A stretch of DNA of 64,000 nucleotides, taken from positions 470,009-534,008 of the forward strand of contig NZ_JAFMTB010000003.1 in the NCBI RefSeq assembly GCF_017916475.1, read 5' to 3'. Numbering within the stretch: position 1 is the stretch's first letter; each line of letters begins with the position of its first letter. The notes under the pieces are model-generated. The model had not been told where the DNA came from, made no database searches, and was given only the letters and a program-made list of their open reading frames with translations. The translations under genes and the position numbers were made by a program. This DNA comes from Patulibacter sp. SYSU D01012 (GTDB lineage: Bacteria > Actinomycetota > Thermoleophilia > Solirubrobacterales > Solirubrobacteraceae). This document shows, piece after piece, positions 23,794 to 32,652 of the stretch.

Positions 23794-26244
23794 ATGCCCG
23801 ACCGCATCGCCGACCCGTGGGGACCGCGGACGCCGCACGGTCCCGGCACCCCGTGGCCCGTCCGCGTGGACACGTTCCTCGAGGGCGACCTGACCGAGGA
23901 CGACGTCGACGCGTGGTACCGCTCGGCGTCCGTCCTGCACAGCAACGGCGACGCGATGGACATCGCGGTCAAGGACGGCCGCATCGTCGGCGTCCGCGGC
24001 CGGGCGAACGACCGCATCAACCACGGGCGCCTGGACCCGAAGGACCTGTACGGCTGGCAGGCGAACGACGCGCCCGACCGGCTGACGCACCCGCTCGTGC
24101 GCGACGACGCCGGCGAGCTGGTGCGCGCCACCTGGGACGAGGCGATGGGCCGCATCGTCGCCCGCTCGAGGGCGCTCCTGGACCAGCCCGGCGGCTGGGG
24201 CCGGCACGGGTTCTACACGTCGGGCCAGCTCTTCCTGGAGGAGTACTACACGCTCGGCGTGATCGGGAAGGCGGGCATCGGCACGCCGCACATGGACGGC
24301 AACACGCGCCTGTGCACCGCGACCGCGGCGGCGGCGATGAAGGAGTCGTTCGGCGTCGACGCGCAGCCCGGCTCGTACACGGACATCGACCATTGCGACG
24401 CCCTCGCGCTCTGGGGCCACAACGTGGCGGAGACGCAGGCGGTCCTGTGGATGCGGATGCTCGACCGGCGCCGCGGCCCGAACCCGCCGCGGATGCTGTG
24501 CGTCGATCCGCGCTCGACGGCCGTGGCGCGCGAGGCGGACGTGCACCTGGCGATCCGCAGCGGCACGAACGTCGCGTGCCTGAACGGCATCCTGCGCGAG
24601 CTGATCGCCCGCGGCTGGTACGACGCGGACTACGTCGCGGCCCACACCGTCGGCTTCGACGACCTGCGCGCGACGGTCGAGCCGTACACGCTCGACCACG
24701 TCGCCGAGATCTGCGCGGTGCCCGTGGCCGACCTCGAGGCGGCGGTGCAGCTGCTCGGCACGTGCGAGCGGCTCGTCTCCAGCGTGCTGCAGGGCTTCTA
24801 CCAGTCCAACCAGGCGACGGCCGCGGCCTGTCAGGTCAACAACGTCCACCTGATCCGCGGCATGCTCGGCCGGCCCGGCGCCGGGCTGTACCAGATGAAC
24901 GGTCAGCCGACCGCGCAGAACACGCGCGAGAGCGGCGCCGACGGCGACCTGCCCGCGATGCGCAACTGGGACAACCCGGCGCACGTCCAGGAGCTCGCCG
25001 ACCTGTGGAACGTGCCGGTGGACAAGATCCCGCACTGGGCCGCCCCGACCCACGCGCTGCAGATCTTCCGCTACGCCGAGCAGGGGTCGATCGAGCTGCT
25101 CTGGATCCAGGCGACGAACCCCGCGGTCTCGATGCCGCAGCTGCCGCGCATCCGCGAGATCCTCGCCAAGGAGGGGCTGTTCCTCGTCGTGCAGGACCTC
25201 TTCCTGACCGAGACGGCGCAGTACGCCGACGTGGTCCTGCCCGCCGCGACGTGGGGCGAGAAGCTCGGCAGCTTCACCTGCGTGGACCGCACGTGCCACC
25301 TGTCCGAGAAGGCGGTCGACCCGCCCGGCGAGGCGCGGGCCGACCTGGACATCTTCCTCGACTACGCGCGGCGGATGGACTTCCGCGACCAGGACGGCGC
25401 GCCGCTCATCAAGTACGACGACCCCGAGGGCGCGTTCGAGGCGTGGAAGGCGTGCACGAAGGGCCGGCCGAACGAGTACCTCGGCATGACGTACGACCGC
25501 CTGCGTCAGGGCGGGATCCAGTGGCCGTGCAACGACGAGCACCCCGACGGCAAGGAGCGCCTGTACGACGACGGGGTCTTCGCGACGGACCCCGACTACG
25601 CCGAGACGTACGGGCAGGACCTGCAGACCGGGGCCACCGTCACCGCCGAGGCGTACCGCGCGAACGACCCGGGCGGGCGCGCGTTCCTGCGGGCAGCGCC
25701 GTACGTGCCGTCGCCCCAGGTGACGACCCCGGAGCGGCCGCTGCTGCTCACGACGGGCCGCACCGTCTACCAGTTCCACACCCGCACGAAGACGGCCCGC
25801 GCGCCGCAGCTGCAGGCGGCCGCGCCCGAGGGATGGGTCGAGCTGAGCGCGCACGACGCCGCCGAGCTGGGCGTGCGCGAGGGCGACCGGGTCCGGGTCA
25901 CGGCGGACAGCGGAGCGATCGAGGGCGCGGCGCGGATCTCGGGCATCCGGCCCGGGATGGTCTTCGCCCCGTTCCACTACGGCTACTGGGACACCGACGA
26001 CGGGCGCGGGCCGGGCGACGGTCCCGGCCGCGCGGCGAACGAGCTCACCGTCACCGGCTGGGACCCCGTCTCGAAGCAGCCGCCGTTCAAGGTCACCGCG
26101 GTCGCCGTCGAGAAGGTGGCCGACGGCGACGGACCCGCGCCCGCGCCGTCGGTCGGCGGCGCCGCGGCCGCCGACCCGGCCAGCGTGCCCGCCACCGTCG
26201 GCGGGCCCGCCGCCGAGGCGAGCTCCCGCACCGAGGAGGACTGA
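23794..26244 (+). CDS. molybdopterin oxidoreductase (nitrate reductase/formate dehydrogenase-like) without Fe-S ligands
   Basis: An 816-residue member of the DMSO-reductase superfamily. The Mo-ligand region N-T-R-L-C174-T-A-T-A-A-A-A resembles NapA/NarB nitrate reductases. Molybdopterin-binding blocks (L-W-G-H-N-V-A-E-T, Q-M-N-G-Q-P-T-A-Q-N-T-R-E, V-V-L-P-A-A-T-W-G-E-K, L-L-L-T-T-G-R) and a C-terminal dinucleotide domain are present. The N-terminal [4Fe-4S] motif keeps its C-x2-C-x3-C spacing, but the ligands are Ser46, His49 and Asp53, and the fourth site is Asp81; no Cys occurs before 174. No signal peptide is seen, so it is probably cytoplasmic. First gene of a three-gene cassette. Reaction not known. 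Confidence 0.85.
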   Translation: MPDRIADPWGPRTPHGPGTPWPVRVDTFLEGDLTEDDVDAWYRSASVLHSNGDAMDIAVKDGRIVGVRGRANDRINHGRLDPKDLYGWQANDAPDRLTHPLVRDDAGELVRATWDEAMGRIVARSRALLDQPGGWGRHGFYTSGQLFLEEYYTLGVIGKAGIGTPHMDGNTRLCTATAAAAMKESFGVDAQPGSYTDIDHCDALALWGHNVAETQAVLWMRMLDRRRGPNPPRMLCVDPRSTAVAREADVHLAIRSGTNVACLNGILRELIARGWYDADYVAAHTVGFDDLRATVEPYTLDHVAEICAVPVADLEAAVQLLGTCERLVSSVLQGFYQSNQATAAACQVNNVHLIRGMLGRPGAGLYQMNGQPTAQNTRESGADGDLPAMRNWDNPAHVQELADLWNVPVDKIPHWAAPTHALQIFRYAEQGSIELLWIQATNPAVSMPQLPRIREILAKEGLFLVVQDLFLTETAQYADVVLPAATWGEKLGSFTCVDRTCHLSEKAVDPPGEARADLDIFLDYARRMDFRDQDGAPLIKYDDPEGAFEAWKACTKGRPNEYLGMTYDRLRQGGIQWPCNDEHPDGKERLYDDGVFATDPDYAETYGQDLQTGATVTAEAYRANDPGGRAFLRAAPYVPSPQVTTPERPLLLTTGRTVYQFHTRTKTARAPQLQAAAPEGWVELSAHDAAELGVREGDRVRVTADSGAIEGAARISGIRPGMVFAPFHYGYWDTDDGRGPGDGPGRAANELTVTGWDPVSKQPPFKVTAVAVEKVADGDGPAPAPSVGGAAAADPASVPATVGGPAAEASSRTEED

Positions 26245-26247
26245 CCT

Positions 26248-26703
26248 GTGCACCTCGCGCATTACCTGACGCTGCTGCAGACCGCCGAGCGCGACCTGGC
26301 CGACGCGCTGCGCGCCGTCGCCGACGCGCACGCCGACGAGCCCGCCGTCCGCGACACCGCCCGGCTGACGGCCGCCTGGGCGACGGAGCACGCGCGGCGG
26401 CTGGAGCCGTTCTGCGACCGCTATGCCCCGCTGGCCCCGGGGCCGCCGGAGGAGCTGCACGTCGACCTGTTCCGCGGGCCGCGCACCGGCGGGCTCGCGT
26501 ACCTGCGCGACCTGCACGACCTCTTCCTGCAGGCGAGCACCTGCGACATCACGTGGACGCTCGTCGGGCAGGCGGCGAAGGGCACCCGCGACGAGGAGCT
26601 GGTGGCCGCCGTCGAGGCGTGCGAGGGCGAGACCGCGCGCACCCTCGCCTGGCTGAAGACGTTGATGAAGACGTCGGCGACCCAGGCCCTCGTCGTCGCG
26701 TGA
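26248..26703 (+). CDS. helical, possibly ferritin-like protein
   Basis: A 151-residue protein predicted almost wholly helical, in four long stretches (about 3-28, 31-58, 88-112, 117-148). Acidic and His residues recur in the helices: Q-T-A-E-R, W-A-T-E-H-A-R-R, L-R-D-L-H-D and C-E-G-E-T. That is compatible with a ferritin-like four-helix bundle, but I do not recognise the family. GTG start 3 nt after the oxidoreductase stop, and GTGA overlap with the permease, so it is co-translated with both. It could be a redox or metal partner, or a dedicated chaperone, for the molybdoenzyme. Confidence 0.65.
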   Translation: MHLAHYLTLLQTAERDLADALRAVADAHADEPAVRDTARLTAAWATEHARRLEPFCDRYAPLAPGPPEELHVDLFRGPRTGGLAYLRDLHDLFLQASTCDITWTLVGQAAKGTRDEELVAAVEACEGETARTLAWLKTLMKTSATQALVVA

Positions 26704-27659
26704 GCGCGCCGACGCGCGGGCCGGTGGCGCACGTCGGCCCCTCCGCCGGGGCCGCCGTGATGGGCACGGGGATCGTGTCGACCGCCCTCGAGCTGACCGG
26801 GCGGCACGGCGTGGCCGACGGCCTGCTCGTCGTCGCGTGCGCGCTGTGGGTCGCCCTCGCGCTCGTGGCCGCCGGCCGCCTGGTCCGCGATCCGGCCGGG
26901 GCGGCGCGCGGCGCGCGGGCGGCGGAGGCGCTCTCGGCGGTCGCCGCGACCTGCGTGCTCGGGTCCCGGTTCGTGATCGGCGGCCATGCCGGCGTCGGCG
27001 CGGTCCTGCTCGCCGCGGGCGCCGCCCTGTGGGCCGCGCTCGTCGGTCCGGCGCTGCGGGCCCTGCCCGCGCGGGCGCACGGGGGGACGTTCCTGATCGC
27101 CGTCGGCACCGAGTCCGTCGCCGTGCTCGCCGCGGCGCTGGCCGCGGCCCGCGACGCCGCGTGGCTGCTCGCACCGGCGGCGCTCCTCGCGCTGCTGGGG
27201 GCGGCCTTCTACCTCGACGTGCTGCGGCGGTTCGACCCCCGGGAGCTGCTGCGGGGGCACGGCGACCAGTGGGTGGTCGGAGGCGCCCTGGCGATCACCG
27301 CGCTCGCCGGCGCCGAGCTGCAGCAGGGCGCCACGACCCTGGGCGTCGTCCCCGGGGTGCACGACGCGCTGCGCGTCGCGACGATCGCGTTGCTCGTGGC
27401 CGCCGCGGCCTGGCTGCCCGTCCTCGTGGCCGGCGAGCTCGCGCGGCCGCGACCGCGCTACGACGCGCGCCGGTGGGCGAGCGTCTTCCCGGTCGGCATG
27501 TACGCGGCCGTGGCGGCGACCGTGGGCCGCGCCGAGGGCAGCACGCTGCTCTCCGACGTCGCCCGGGCGGGGGCGTGGGTGGCGCTGGCGGTCTGGGCGG
27601 TCGTCGCGGTCGGCCTGCTGCGGGCCGGCGCCCACGCGCTCCGGTCGGCCCGCGCCTGA
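26700..27659 (+). CDS. TDT-family permease (TehA/SLAC1-like)
   Basis: A 319-residue membrane protein with about ten hydrophobic segments. The opening P-S-A-G-A-A-V-M-G-T-G-I-V-S-T-A-L corresponds to the P-x-x-F/A-x-M-G-T-G-I start of the tellurite-resistance/dicarboxylate (TDT) family. A-F-Y-L-D-V-L-R-R-F and W-A-S-V-F-P-V-G-M-Y match later family blocks. Such proteins conduct small anions, for example malate, nitrate or sulfite. GTG start overlaps the preceding stop, so it belongs to the molybdoenzyme cassette and may move that enzyme's anionic substrate or product (inference). Confidence 0.8.
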   Translation: MSAPTRGPVAHVGPSAGAAVMGTGIVSTALELTGRHGVADGLLVVACALWVALALVAAGRLVRDPAGAARGARAAEALSAVAATCVLGSRFVIGGHAGVGAVLLAAGAALWAALVGPALRALPARAHGGTFLIAVGTESVAVLAAALAAARDAAWLLAPAALLALLGAAFYLDVLRRFDPRELLRGHGDQWVVGGALAITALAGAELQQGATTLGVVPGVHDALRVATIALLVAAAAWLPVLVAGELARPRPRYDARRWASVFPVGMYAAVAATVGRAEGSTLLSDVARAGAWVALAVWAVVAVGLLRAGAHALRSARA

Positions 27660-27863
27660 GCCGCCGCGCGCGGTCTATGGCGTACCGCTCCACCCGCCGC
27701 GTGCCGGGCCGGCGCGGGACGTGGAGCGCCCGGCCGGGCGTCGGAACGGCGCGGCGCGCACCTTGTCCACGCGCACAGGAGCGGGTCGGTGCCCCCGACC
27801 TACCGTTCGTCGGGCGTGCGGCCGGCCACGGGCCGCACGCCGCCCTCGACCCGGAAGGACCCC

Positions 27864-30326
27864 GTGACGCACGGACGATCATCCGTCGCCGCCGACCCCC
27901 GCCCGCGCACCCCGCGCCGCGGCCGACGCCGACTCCTCGCCACCTCGGTGGCCACCCTCCTCGCCGCCGCCGGGCTCGCCGCGCCGGCGCTCGCCGCCGA
28001 CGACGCCGGCGTGCCCGACCCGCTCGCCGCCGGCCCGTACGGCGTGCAGAAGGTCGACTACGACGCCGGCACGCTGCTGCTCAACCTGCCCACCGCCGGG
28101 CAGACGACGAGCGTGCCGATGAAGGGCTCGGTCACCTACCCGACGGGCACGAAGGGGCATCCGGCGAAGGTCGTCGTGTTCGTGCACGGCCGCCACGCCG
28201 TCTGCTTCGACAGCCCGGCCGCGGCGCCCGGCCCGTCGACCGGGCAGTGCACGGACGCCGAGGCGCCCGACGGCACGCCGGTGTCGACCGACATCCGCTC
28301 GTACGCCGGCTACGACCACATGGCCGAGAACCTGGCCAGCCACGGCTACGCGGTGATGAGCATCGAGGCCAACATCACCGGCTTCGACAACCCGATGCAG
28401 GACCGCGGCGCCGACGCGCGCTCGCAGATCATCAACGCGTCGCTCCGCCTGCTGGACCGCTGGAACAACGGCCGCGGCCCCGTCACCGACGACCCCGCGA
28501 CCACCGTCGGGCTGAAGCTCGTCGGCAAGCTCGAGCTGTCGAGCGGCATCGGGCTGATGGGGCACTCCCGCGGCGGCGACGCCGTCACGGACTTCGTCAC
28601 CTACAACCGCAACAACGCCCGGTGGCCGCTGAGCGGCGTCATCGCGCTGGCGCCGACGTACTTCTCCAACCGCCGCACGCCGGAGGGCACGAACTACGCG
28701 ACGCTCCTGCCCGCCTGCGACGGCGACGTGTCTCCGCTGCACGGCGCCCGGCTGTACGAGAACGCGAAGTACGCGCCCGGCAACGACCGCACGGCGAAGG
28801 TGCAGTGGTACGTGCAGGGCACGAACCACAACTACTTCAACTCCGTGTGGACCGGCGACGACTTCCGCGTGGCGAGCGACCCGGCCTGCTCCCGCGACGC
28901 CGCGAGCAGCGCCCGTCTGACGCCGGCCGACCAGCGCGACGTCGGCACCGCCCTGATGAACGGCTTCCTCCGCCGCTACGTCGGCGGCGAGAAGGCGTTC
29001 GATCCGCTCATGACGGGCGAGGTCACGCTGCCGTCCTCCGCCTGCCCGGCCGAGAGCGGCAAGGGCTGCGGCGAAGAGGTCAAGACGAGCTACGTGGCCC
29101 CGAAGGCCGACCGGCTCGACGTCCTGCGCCCGGCGTCGCTGCCGGATCCGTCGGACGCGACCGCGTCGGCCGGCGCGATCGACCCGGACGCCACGACGGT
29201 CGCCGCGACGGGCGGCGCGATCACGGCCGCCGGCCTGACGACGTTCCAGGTCTGCCGCCCCGCGACGACGCTCTACTCCGGCGGCCCGACGACGCCGCTG
29301 CTCTACCCCGTCTGCCCGCAGATCGCCGCGGTGCCCGCCTCCGGGACGAGCCCGGCGGTCCCGGGCGTCTTCAACCGCTCCTGGGGGACGCAGTTCACGG
29401 TGGCCTGGAACGCGCCCGCGACGCTGACGGCGCAGCTCGCCCCGGGCGGCGGCACGCAGGACGTCTCGCGCTTCGGCGTGCTGGCGATGCGCGTGGCGAC
29501 GAACCGCGGCGACGCGCTGAACCCCGCCGGGGACGACGTGAACCCCGCCGCGGCGACGCAGGACTTCGAGGTGACGCTGACCGACGCCGACGGCCGCCGC
29601 GCCACGACGACCGTCGCGAAGCACACGACGGCGCTCGAGCCGTCGATCGGCACGGCCTACAAGCACGTCGTGCTGAACGGCGCGCGCGTGCCGCTGACCG
29701 ACTTCGCCGGGGTGGACCTGACGCGCGTGGCCAGCGTCGAGCTGGGCTTCGGCCGCCAGCGCGCGACCGGGTCGATCCAGCTCGCGGACGTCATGTTCCA
29801 GGAGGCCGCGAAGCCGCTGGCGGCCACGGAGGAGCCGCCGCCCGTCCCGGCGCCGACCGCCGGGCCGTCGCCGCAGCCCACGCTCGTGGCCACGCCGGCC
29901 CAGGCGGGCACGGTCGCCGCTTCGACGCGGACGGCGTGCGTCGACGCCAAGCGCCCGGTGACCCGCGTCGCGACCCTGCGCGTCGGCCGCACCGGCCTGC
30001 GGGTCGCGGGCCGCGCCACCGACGCGGGCTGCGTCGACGCGGCGGGCCGGCGCGTGGCCGGCACGGCGGGCGGCGGCGTCCGCCGCACCGTCGTGTCGCT
30101 CTCGCGCCGCGCCGGCGCGGGCTGCCGGTTCCTGACCGCCAAGGGCGCCTGGGGCCCGCCGGTCTACTGCGACAACCCCGTCCTGCTCTGGACGCGGGGC
30201 ACCGGCCGCTTCGCGCTGACGACGAAGGCCCGGCTCGCGCCGGGGCGCTACACGGCCACGGTGCTCACGTACGACCGGGCCGGCAACGTGTCCCGCGCGA
30301 CGAAGCGCACCGTCCGCGTGCGCTGA
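27864..30326 (+). CDS. large secreted alpha/beta hydrolase
   Basis: An 820-residue exported protein. A twin-arginine-rich signal (R-R-G-R-R-R-L-L-A-T-S) ends at A-L-A near residue 44. The hydrolase domain shows V-V-F-V-H-G-R-H near 107, the nucleophile elbow G-L-M-G-H-S-R-G-G with Ser235, and a likely His in G-T-N-H-N-Y. A beta-rich central region, a Pro-rich linker and a C-terminal Ig-like domain (P-V-T-R-V-A-T-L-R-V to the end) follow. GTG at 27864 is chosen for the GGAAGGA site 4 nt upstream. It may be an esterase or lipase acting outside the cell. TACCGT at 27801 is a possible -10. Confidence 0.82.
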   Translation: MTHGRSSVAADPRPRTPRRGRRRLLATSVATLLAAAGLAAPALAADDAGVPDPLAAGPYGVQKVDYDAGTLLLNLPTAGQTTSVPMKGSVTYPTGTKGHPAKVVVFVHGRHAVCFDSPAAAPGPSTGQCTDAEAPDGTPVSTDIRSYAGYDHMAENLASHGYAVMSIEANITGFDNPMQDRGADARSQIINASLRLLDRWNNGRGPVTDDPATTVGLKLVGKLELSSGIGLMGHSRGGDAVTDFVTYNRNNARWPLSGVIALAPTYFSNRRTPEGTNYATLLPACDGDVSPLHGARLYENAKYAPGNDRTAKVQWYVQGTNHNYFNSVWTGDDFRVASDPACSRDAASSARLTPADQRDVGTALMNGFLRRYVGGEKAFDPLMTGEVTLPSSACPAESGKGCGEEVKTSYVAPKADRLDVLRPASLPDPSDATASAGAIDPDATTVAATGGAITAAGLTTFQVCRPATTLYSGGPTTPLLYPVCPQIAAVPASGTSPAVPGVFNRSWGTQFTVAWNAPATLTAQLAPGGGTQDVSRFGVLAMRVATNRGDALNPAGDDVNPAAATQDFEVTLTDADGRRATTTVAKHTTALEPSIGTAYKHVVLNGARVPLTDFAGVDLTRVASVELGFGRQRATGSIQLADVMFQEAAKPLAATEEPPPVPAPTAGPSPQPTLVATPAQAGTVAASTRTACVDAKRPVTRVATLRVGRTGLRVAGRATDAGCVDAAGRRVAGTAGGGVRRTVVSLSRRAGAGCRFLTAKGAWGPPVYCDNPVLLWTRGTGRFALTTKARLAPGRYTATVLTYDRAGNVSRATKRTVRVR

Positions 30327-30333
30327 GCCGGGC

Positions 30334-30368
30334 GCGGCGCGGGGGCGGACCGTCCGCCCCCGCGCCGC
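30334..30368 (+). terminator. very long perfect G+C palindrome between convergent genes
   Basis: A 17-nt arm at 30334-30350 is the exact reverse complement of 30352-30368, with one central base at 30351; one further pair extends it. It starts 8 nt after the hydrolase stop and faces the minus-strand lipoprotein stop at 30415. Probably a bidirectional terminator; no U tract. Confidence 0.65.
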
Positions 30369-30414
30369 GTCGCGCGGCCGACCGCCGCGCGCGCCCGGCG
30401 GTCGGCGCGGACGC

Positions 30415-30774
30415 TCAGGAGGACGGGACCGTCAGCTCCTTGCGCTGCTGCTCGAGCTCCTCGAGCTGCTCATTGAGCTTGTCCGTGTCGACGCCGGAGT
30501 CCTTGAGCTGCTTCTGGATGTCGTCCGGATCCATCTTCTCGAGCTCCTTGCGGGCCTTCTCGAGCTGCTCCTTGACCGCCGGGTCGTTCGCGAGCTCCTT
30601 CGTGCGCTCGGCGATCTCGTCCGGCGAGAGCTTGCCGCTCTGGATGTCCTTCTGCAGCTGCTCGCTCTTCTGCTCCAGGTCCTTGGCCTTGTCCTCGGAG
30701 GAGTCCCCGCCGCAGGCGGCGAGGCCGAGGGCGGCGGTGACGAGCAGCGGGGCGACGGTGAGAAGACGGGGCAC
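30415..30774 (-). CDS. coiled-coil lipoprotein
   Basis: A 119-residue protein. An N-terminal lipoprotein signal ends in L-A-A-C-G-G with the lipidated Cys at about residue 21. The rest is highly charged and Glu/Lys/Gln-rich with heptad spacing of Leu and Ile (K-D-L-E-Q-K-S-E-Q-L-Q-K-D-I, then L-E-E-L-E-Q-Q-R-K-E-L), a predicted long coiled coil. The GTG start has an AGGAG site about 10 nt upstream. It lies between convergent hydrolase and divergent purH with no obvious partner. Function unknown; a surface spacer or scaffold is plausible. Confidence 0.82.
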   Translation of the reverse strand: MPRLLTVAPLLVTAALGLAACGGDSSEDKAKDLEQKSEQLQKDIQSGKLSPDEIAERTKELANDPAVKEQLEKARKELEKMDPDDIQKQLKDSGVDTDKLNEQLEELEQQRKELTVPSS

Positions 30775-30880
30775 GGGATCAGGCTCCTTCGGGGGACGAC
30801 TTCGGGGTACGCGCGCCAGACTAGGGCCTGCGCGCCCCGACGTCCTCGCGCCCCGCGGCCACCCCGCCCGCCGCGCGCCG

Positions 30881-30886
30881 TATCCT
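30881..30886 (+). promoter_or_regulatory. putative -10 box of purH
   Basis: TATCCT, 12 nt before the purH ATG, identical to the box before purN. Predicted leader of about 5 nt. Confidence 0.4.
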
Positions 30887-30898
30887 CGACGGGGCCTC

Positions 30899-32551
30899 AT
30901 GCTCGATCCGCTCGACATCACCCCGCCCGACCGCGTCCCCGTCCGCCGAGCGCTGCTCTCGGTGTCCGACAAGACGGGCCTGGTCGACCTCGCCCGCGTC
31001 CTGCACGAGCAGGGGACGGAGCTCGTCTCGACCGGCGGCACCGCCCGCGCGATCGCCGAGGCCGGGATCCCGGTCGTCGCGGTCGACGACGTGACGGGCT
31101 TCCCCGAGATGATGGACGGGCGCGTGAAGACGCTGCACCCGCGCCTCTTCGCCGGCATCCTCGGCGTCCGCCAGCTCGACGCGCACGCCCGGGCGGCGCA
31201 GGAGCACGAGATCGGCTGGATCGACCTGGTCGTCGTCAACCTGTACCCCTTCGAGGAGACGATCGCCCGCGAGGGCGTGACGCTCGCCGAGGCGATCGAG
31301 AACATCGACATCGGCGGCCCCTCCCTGATCCGCGCGGCGGCGAAGAACCACGCCTACGCCACGATCCTCACGAACCCGGCGCAGTACGGCCCGGTGATCG
31401 AGGAGCTGCAGGCGTCCGAGGACGGCGCCCTCTCGCTCGTCACCCGCCGCAACCTGGCGCTGCAGGCGTACGCCACGACCGCCCGCTACGACGCGGCGAT
31501 CAGCGGCTTCTTGCAGGACCAGGACGACTTCAACGGCACGCAGCTGCCGACCGGGCACCCGCAGGGGCGCCCCGCGTCCGGCGGCCGCGTGCACTTCCCC
31601 GACCAGTTCTCGCGCGGGTACGTCAAGGACCGCACCCTGCGCTACGGCGAGAACCCGCACCAGCGCGGCGCGTACTACCGCCGCGCCGGCGCCCGCACGC
31701 ACCTGCTCGGCGGCGTCGAGCAGCTGCACGGCAAGGAGCTCTCCTTCAACAACCTGCTCGACCTCGAGGCCTCGCGCGCCATCGCCCGCGAGTTCGACGA
31801 GCCGGCGGCCGTCATCGTCAAGCACAACAACCCGTGCGGCGCGGCCATCGGCGACTCGTCGGTGCAGGCGTTCGAGCGCGCGCTGGCGTGCGACCCGGTG
31901 TCGGCGTTCGGCGGCATCGTCACGCTGACGCGGCCCGTCGACCGCGCGGCCGCCGAGGCGCTGTCGCGGCTGTTCGTCGAGGTGCTCTTCGCGCCCGCGT
32001 TCGACGACGACGCGCTCGAGATCCTCACGCAGAAGCCGAACGTCCGCCTGCTGCGCGGCGATGACGCGCCGCTCCGCGGCCTGGAGCGCCTGGACGTCCG
32101 CTCGGTCGCCGGCGGCGTGCTCGTGCAGGACGCGGACGAGGTCGTCGTGGACCGCGCGACGATGGAGGTCCGCACGCAGGCCCAGCCGACCGAGGACCAG
32201 TGGCGCGACATGATCTTCGCCTGGAAGGTCATGCGCCACGTGAAGTCCAACGCGATCGTCTACGCGAAGGACGGCGCGACCGTCGGCATCGGCGCCGGCC
32301 AGATGAGCCGCGTCGACTCGGCCCGCATCGCCATCGAGAAGGCGCAGGAGCACGAGCTGGACCTGCAGGGCGCCGCGATGGCGTCCGACGCGTTCTTCCC
32401 GTTCGCCGACGGCGCCCAGGTCGGCCTGGACGCCGGCATCGGCGCGATCATCCAGCCGGGCGGCTCGGTCCGCGACGCCGAGGTGATCGAGGCCGTCGAC
32501 GCCGCCGGCGCCACGATGGTCTTCACCGGCCGCCGGCACTTCCGCCACTAG
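30899..32551 (+). CDS. purH: bifunctional AICAR transformylase/IMP cyclohydrolase PurH
   Basis: A 550-residue enzyme for the last two steps of IMP synthesis. The N-terminal cyclohydrolase (MGS-like) part shows [18 protein letters not shown] and G-R-V-K-T-L-H-P. The transformylase part shows [18 protein letters not shown] with the catalytic Lys-His, D-P-V-S-A-F-G-G-I and S-D-A-F-F-P-F. The family-typical C-terminus F-T-G-R-R-H-F-R-H is intact. A strong hairpin follows the stop. Confidence 0.97.
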   Translation: MLDPLDITPPDRVPVRRALLSVSDKTGLVDLARVLHEQGTELVSTGGTARAIAEAGIPVVAVDDVTGFPEMMDGRVKTLHPRLFAGILGVRQLDAHARAAQEHEIGWIDLVVVNLYPFEETIAREGVTLAEAIENIDIGGPSLIRAAAKNHAYATILTNPAQYGPVIEELQASEDGALSLVTRRNLALQAYATTARYDAAISGFLQDQDDFNGTQLPTGHPQGRPASGGRVHFPDQFSRGYVKDRTLRYGENPHQRGAYYRRAGARTHLLGGVEQLHGKELSFNNLLDLEASRAIAREFDEPAAVIVKHNNPCGAAIGDSSVQAFERALACDPVSAFGGIVTLTRPVDRAAAEALSRLFVEVLFAPAFDDDALEILTQKPNVRLLRGDDAPLRGLERLDVRSVAGGVLVQDADEVVVDRATMEVRTQAQPTEDQWRDMIFAWKVMRHVKSNAIVYAKDGATVGIGAGQMSRVDSARIAIEKAQEHELDLQGAAMASDAFFPFADGAQVGLDAGIGAIIQPGGSVRDAEVIEAVDAAGATMVFTGRRHFRH

Positions 32552-32559
32552 GGCCGGGC

Positions 32560-32600
32560 GTCGCCGGCCCGCCGCGGGGGCTACGCGGCGGGCCGGCGAC
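32560..32600 (+). terminator. 17-bp perfect hairpin after purH
   Basis: The 17 nt at 32560-32576 pair perfectly with 32584-32600 across a 7-nt loop, 8 nt beyond the purH stop. No U tract, but the stem is far stronger than chance. It separates purH from the RidA gene. Confidence 0.65.
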
Positions 32601-32638
32601 CGCTCCCGGGGGACGACGGCGCGCCGTCCCCGACGCAC

Positions 32639-32644
32639 TAGCCT
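32639..32644 (+). promoter_or_regulatory. leaderless-type -10 box (TAGCCT) of the RidA gene
   Basis: TAGCCT ends 8 nt before the ATG at 32653, with no ribosome site between. Transcription would start at or next to the start codon. Confidence 0.4.
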
Positions 32645-32652
32645 GTGGACGC

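Noticed and set aside
27789-27863. Upstream start (GTG 27789) for the secreted hydrolase
   Set aside because: It overlaps the probable -10 region and has no ribosome site; GTG 27864 has GGAAGGA upstream and gives a normal signal peptide.
26837-32551. A 1904-codon open frame covering several genes
   Set aside because: High G+C leaves few stops in other frames. Only its last part (from 30899) is a gene, purH; the rest is out of frame with the TDT permease and hydrolase genes and has Arg/Pro/Gly-rich nonsense composition.
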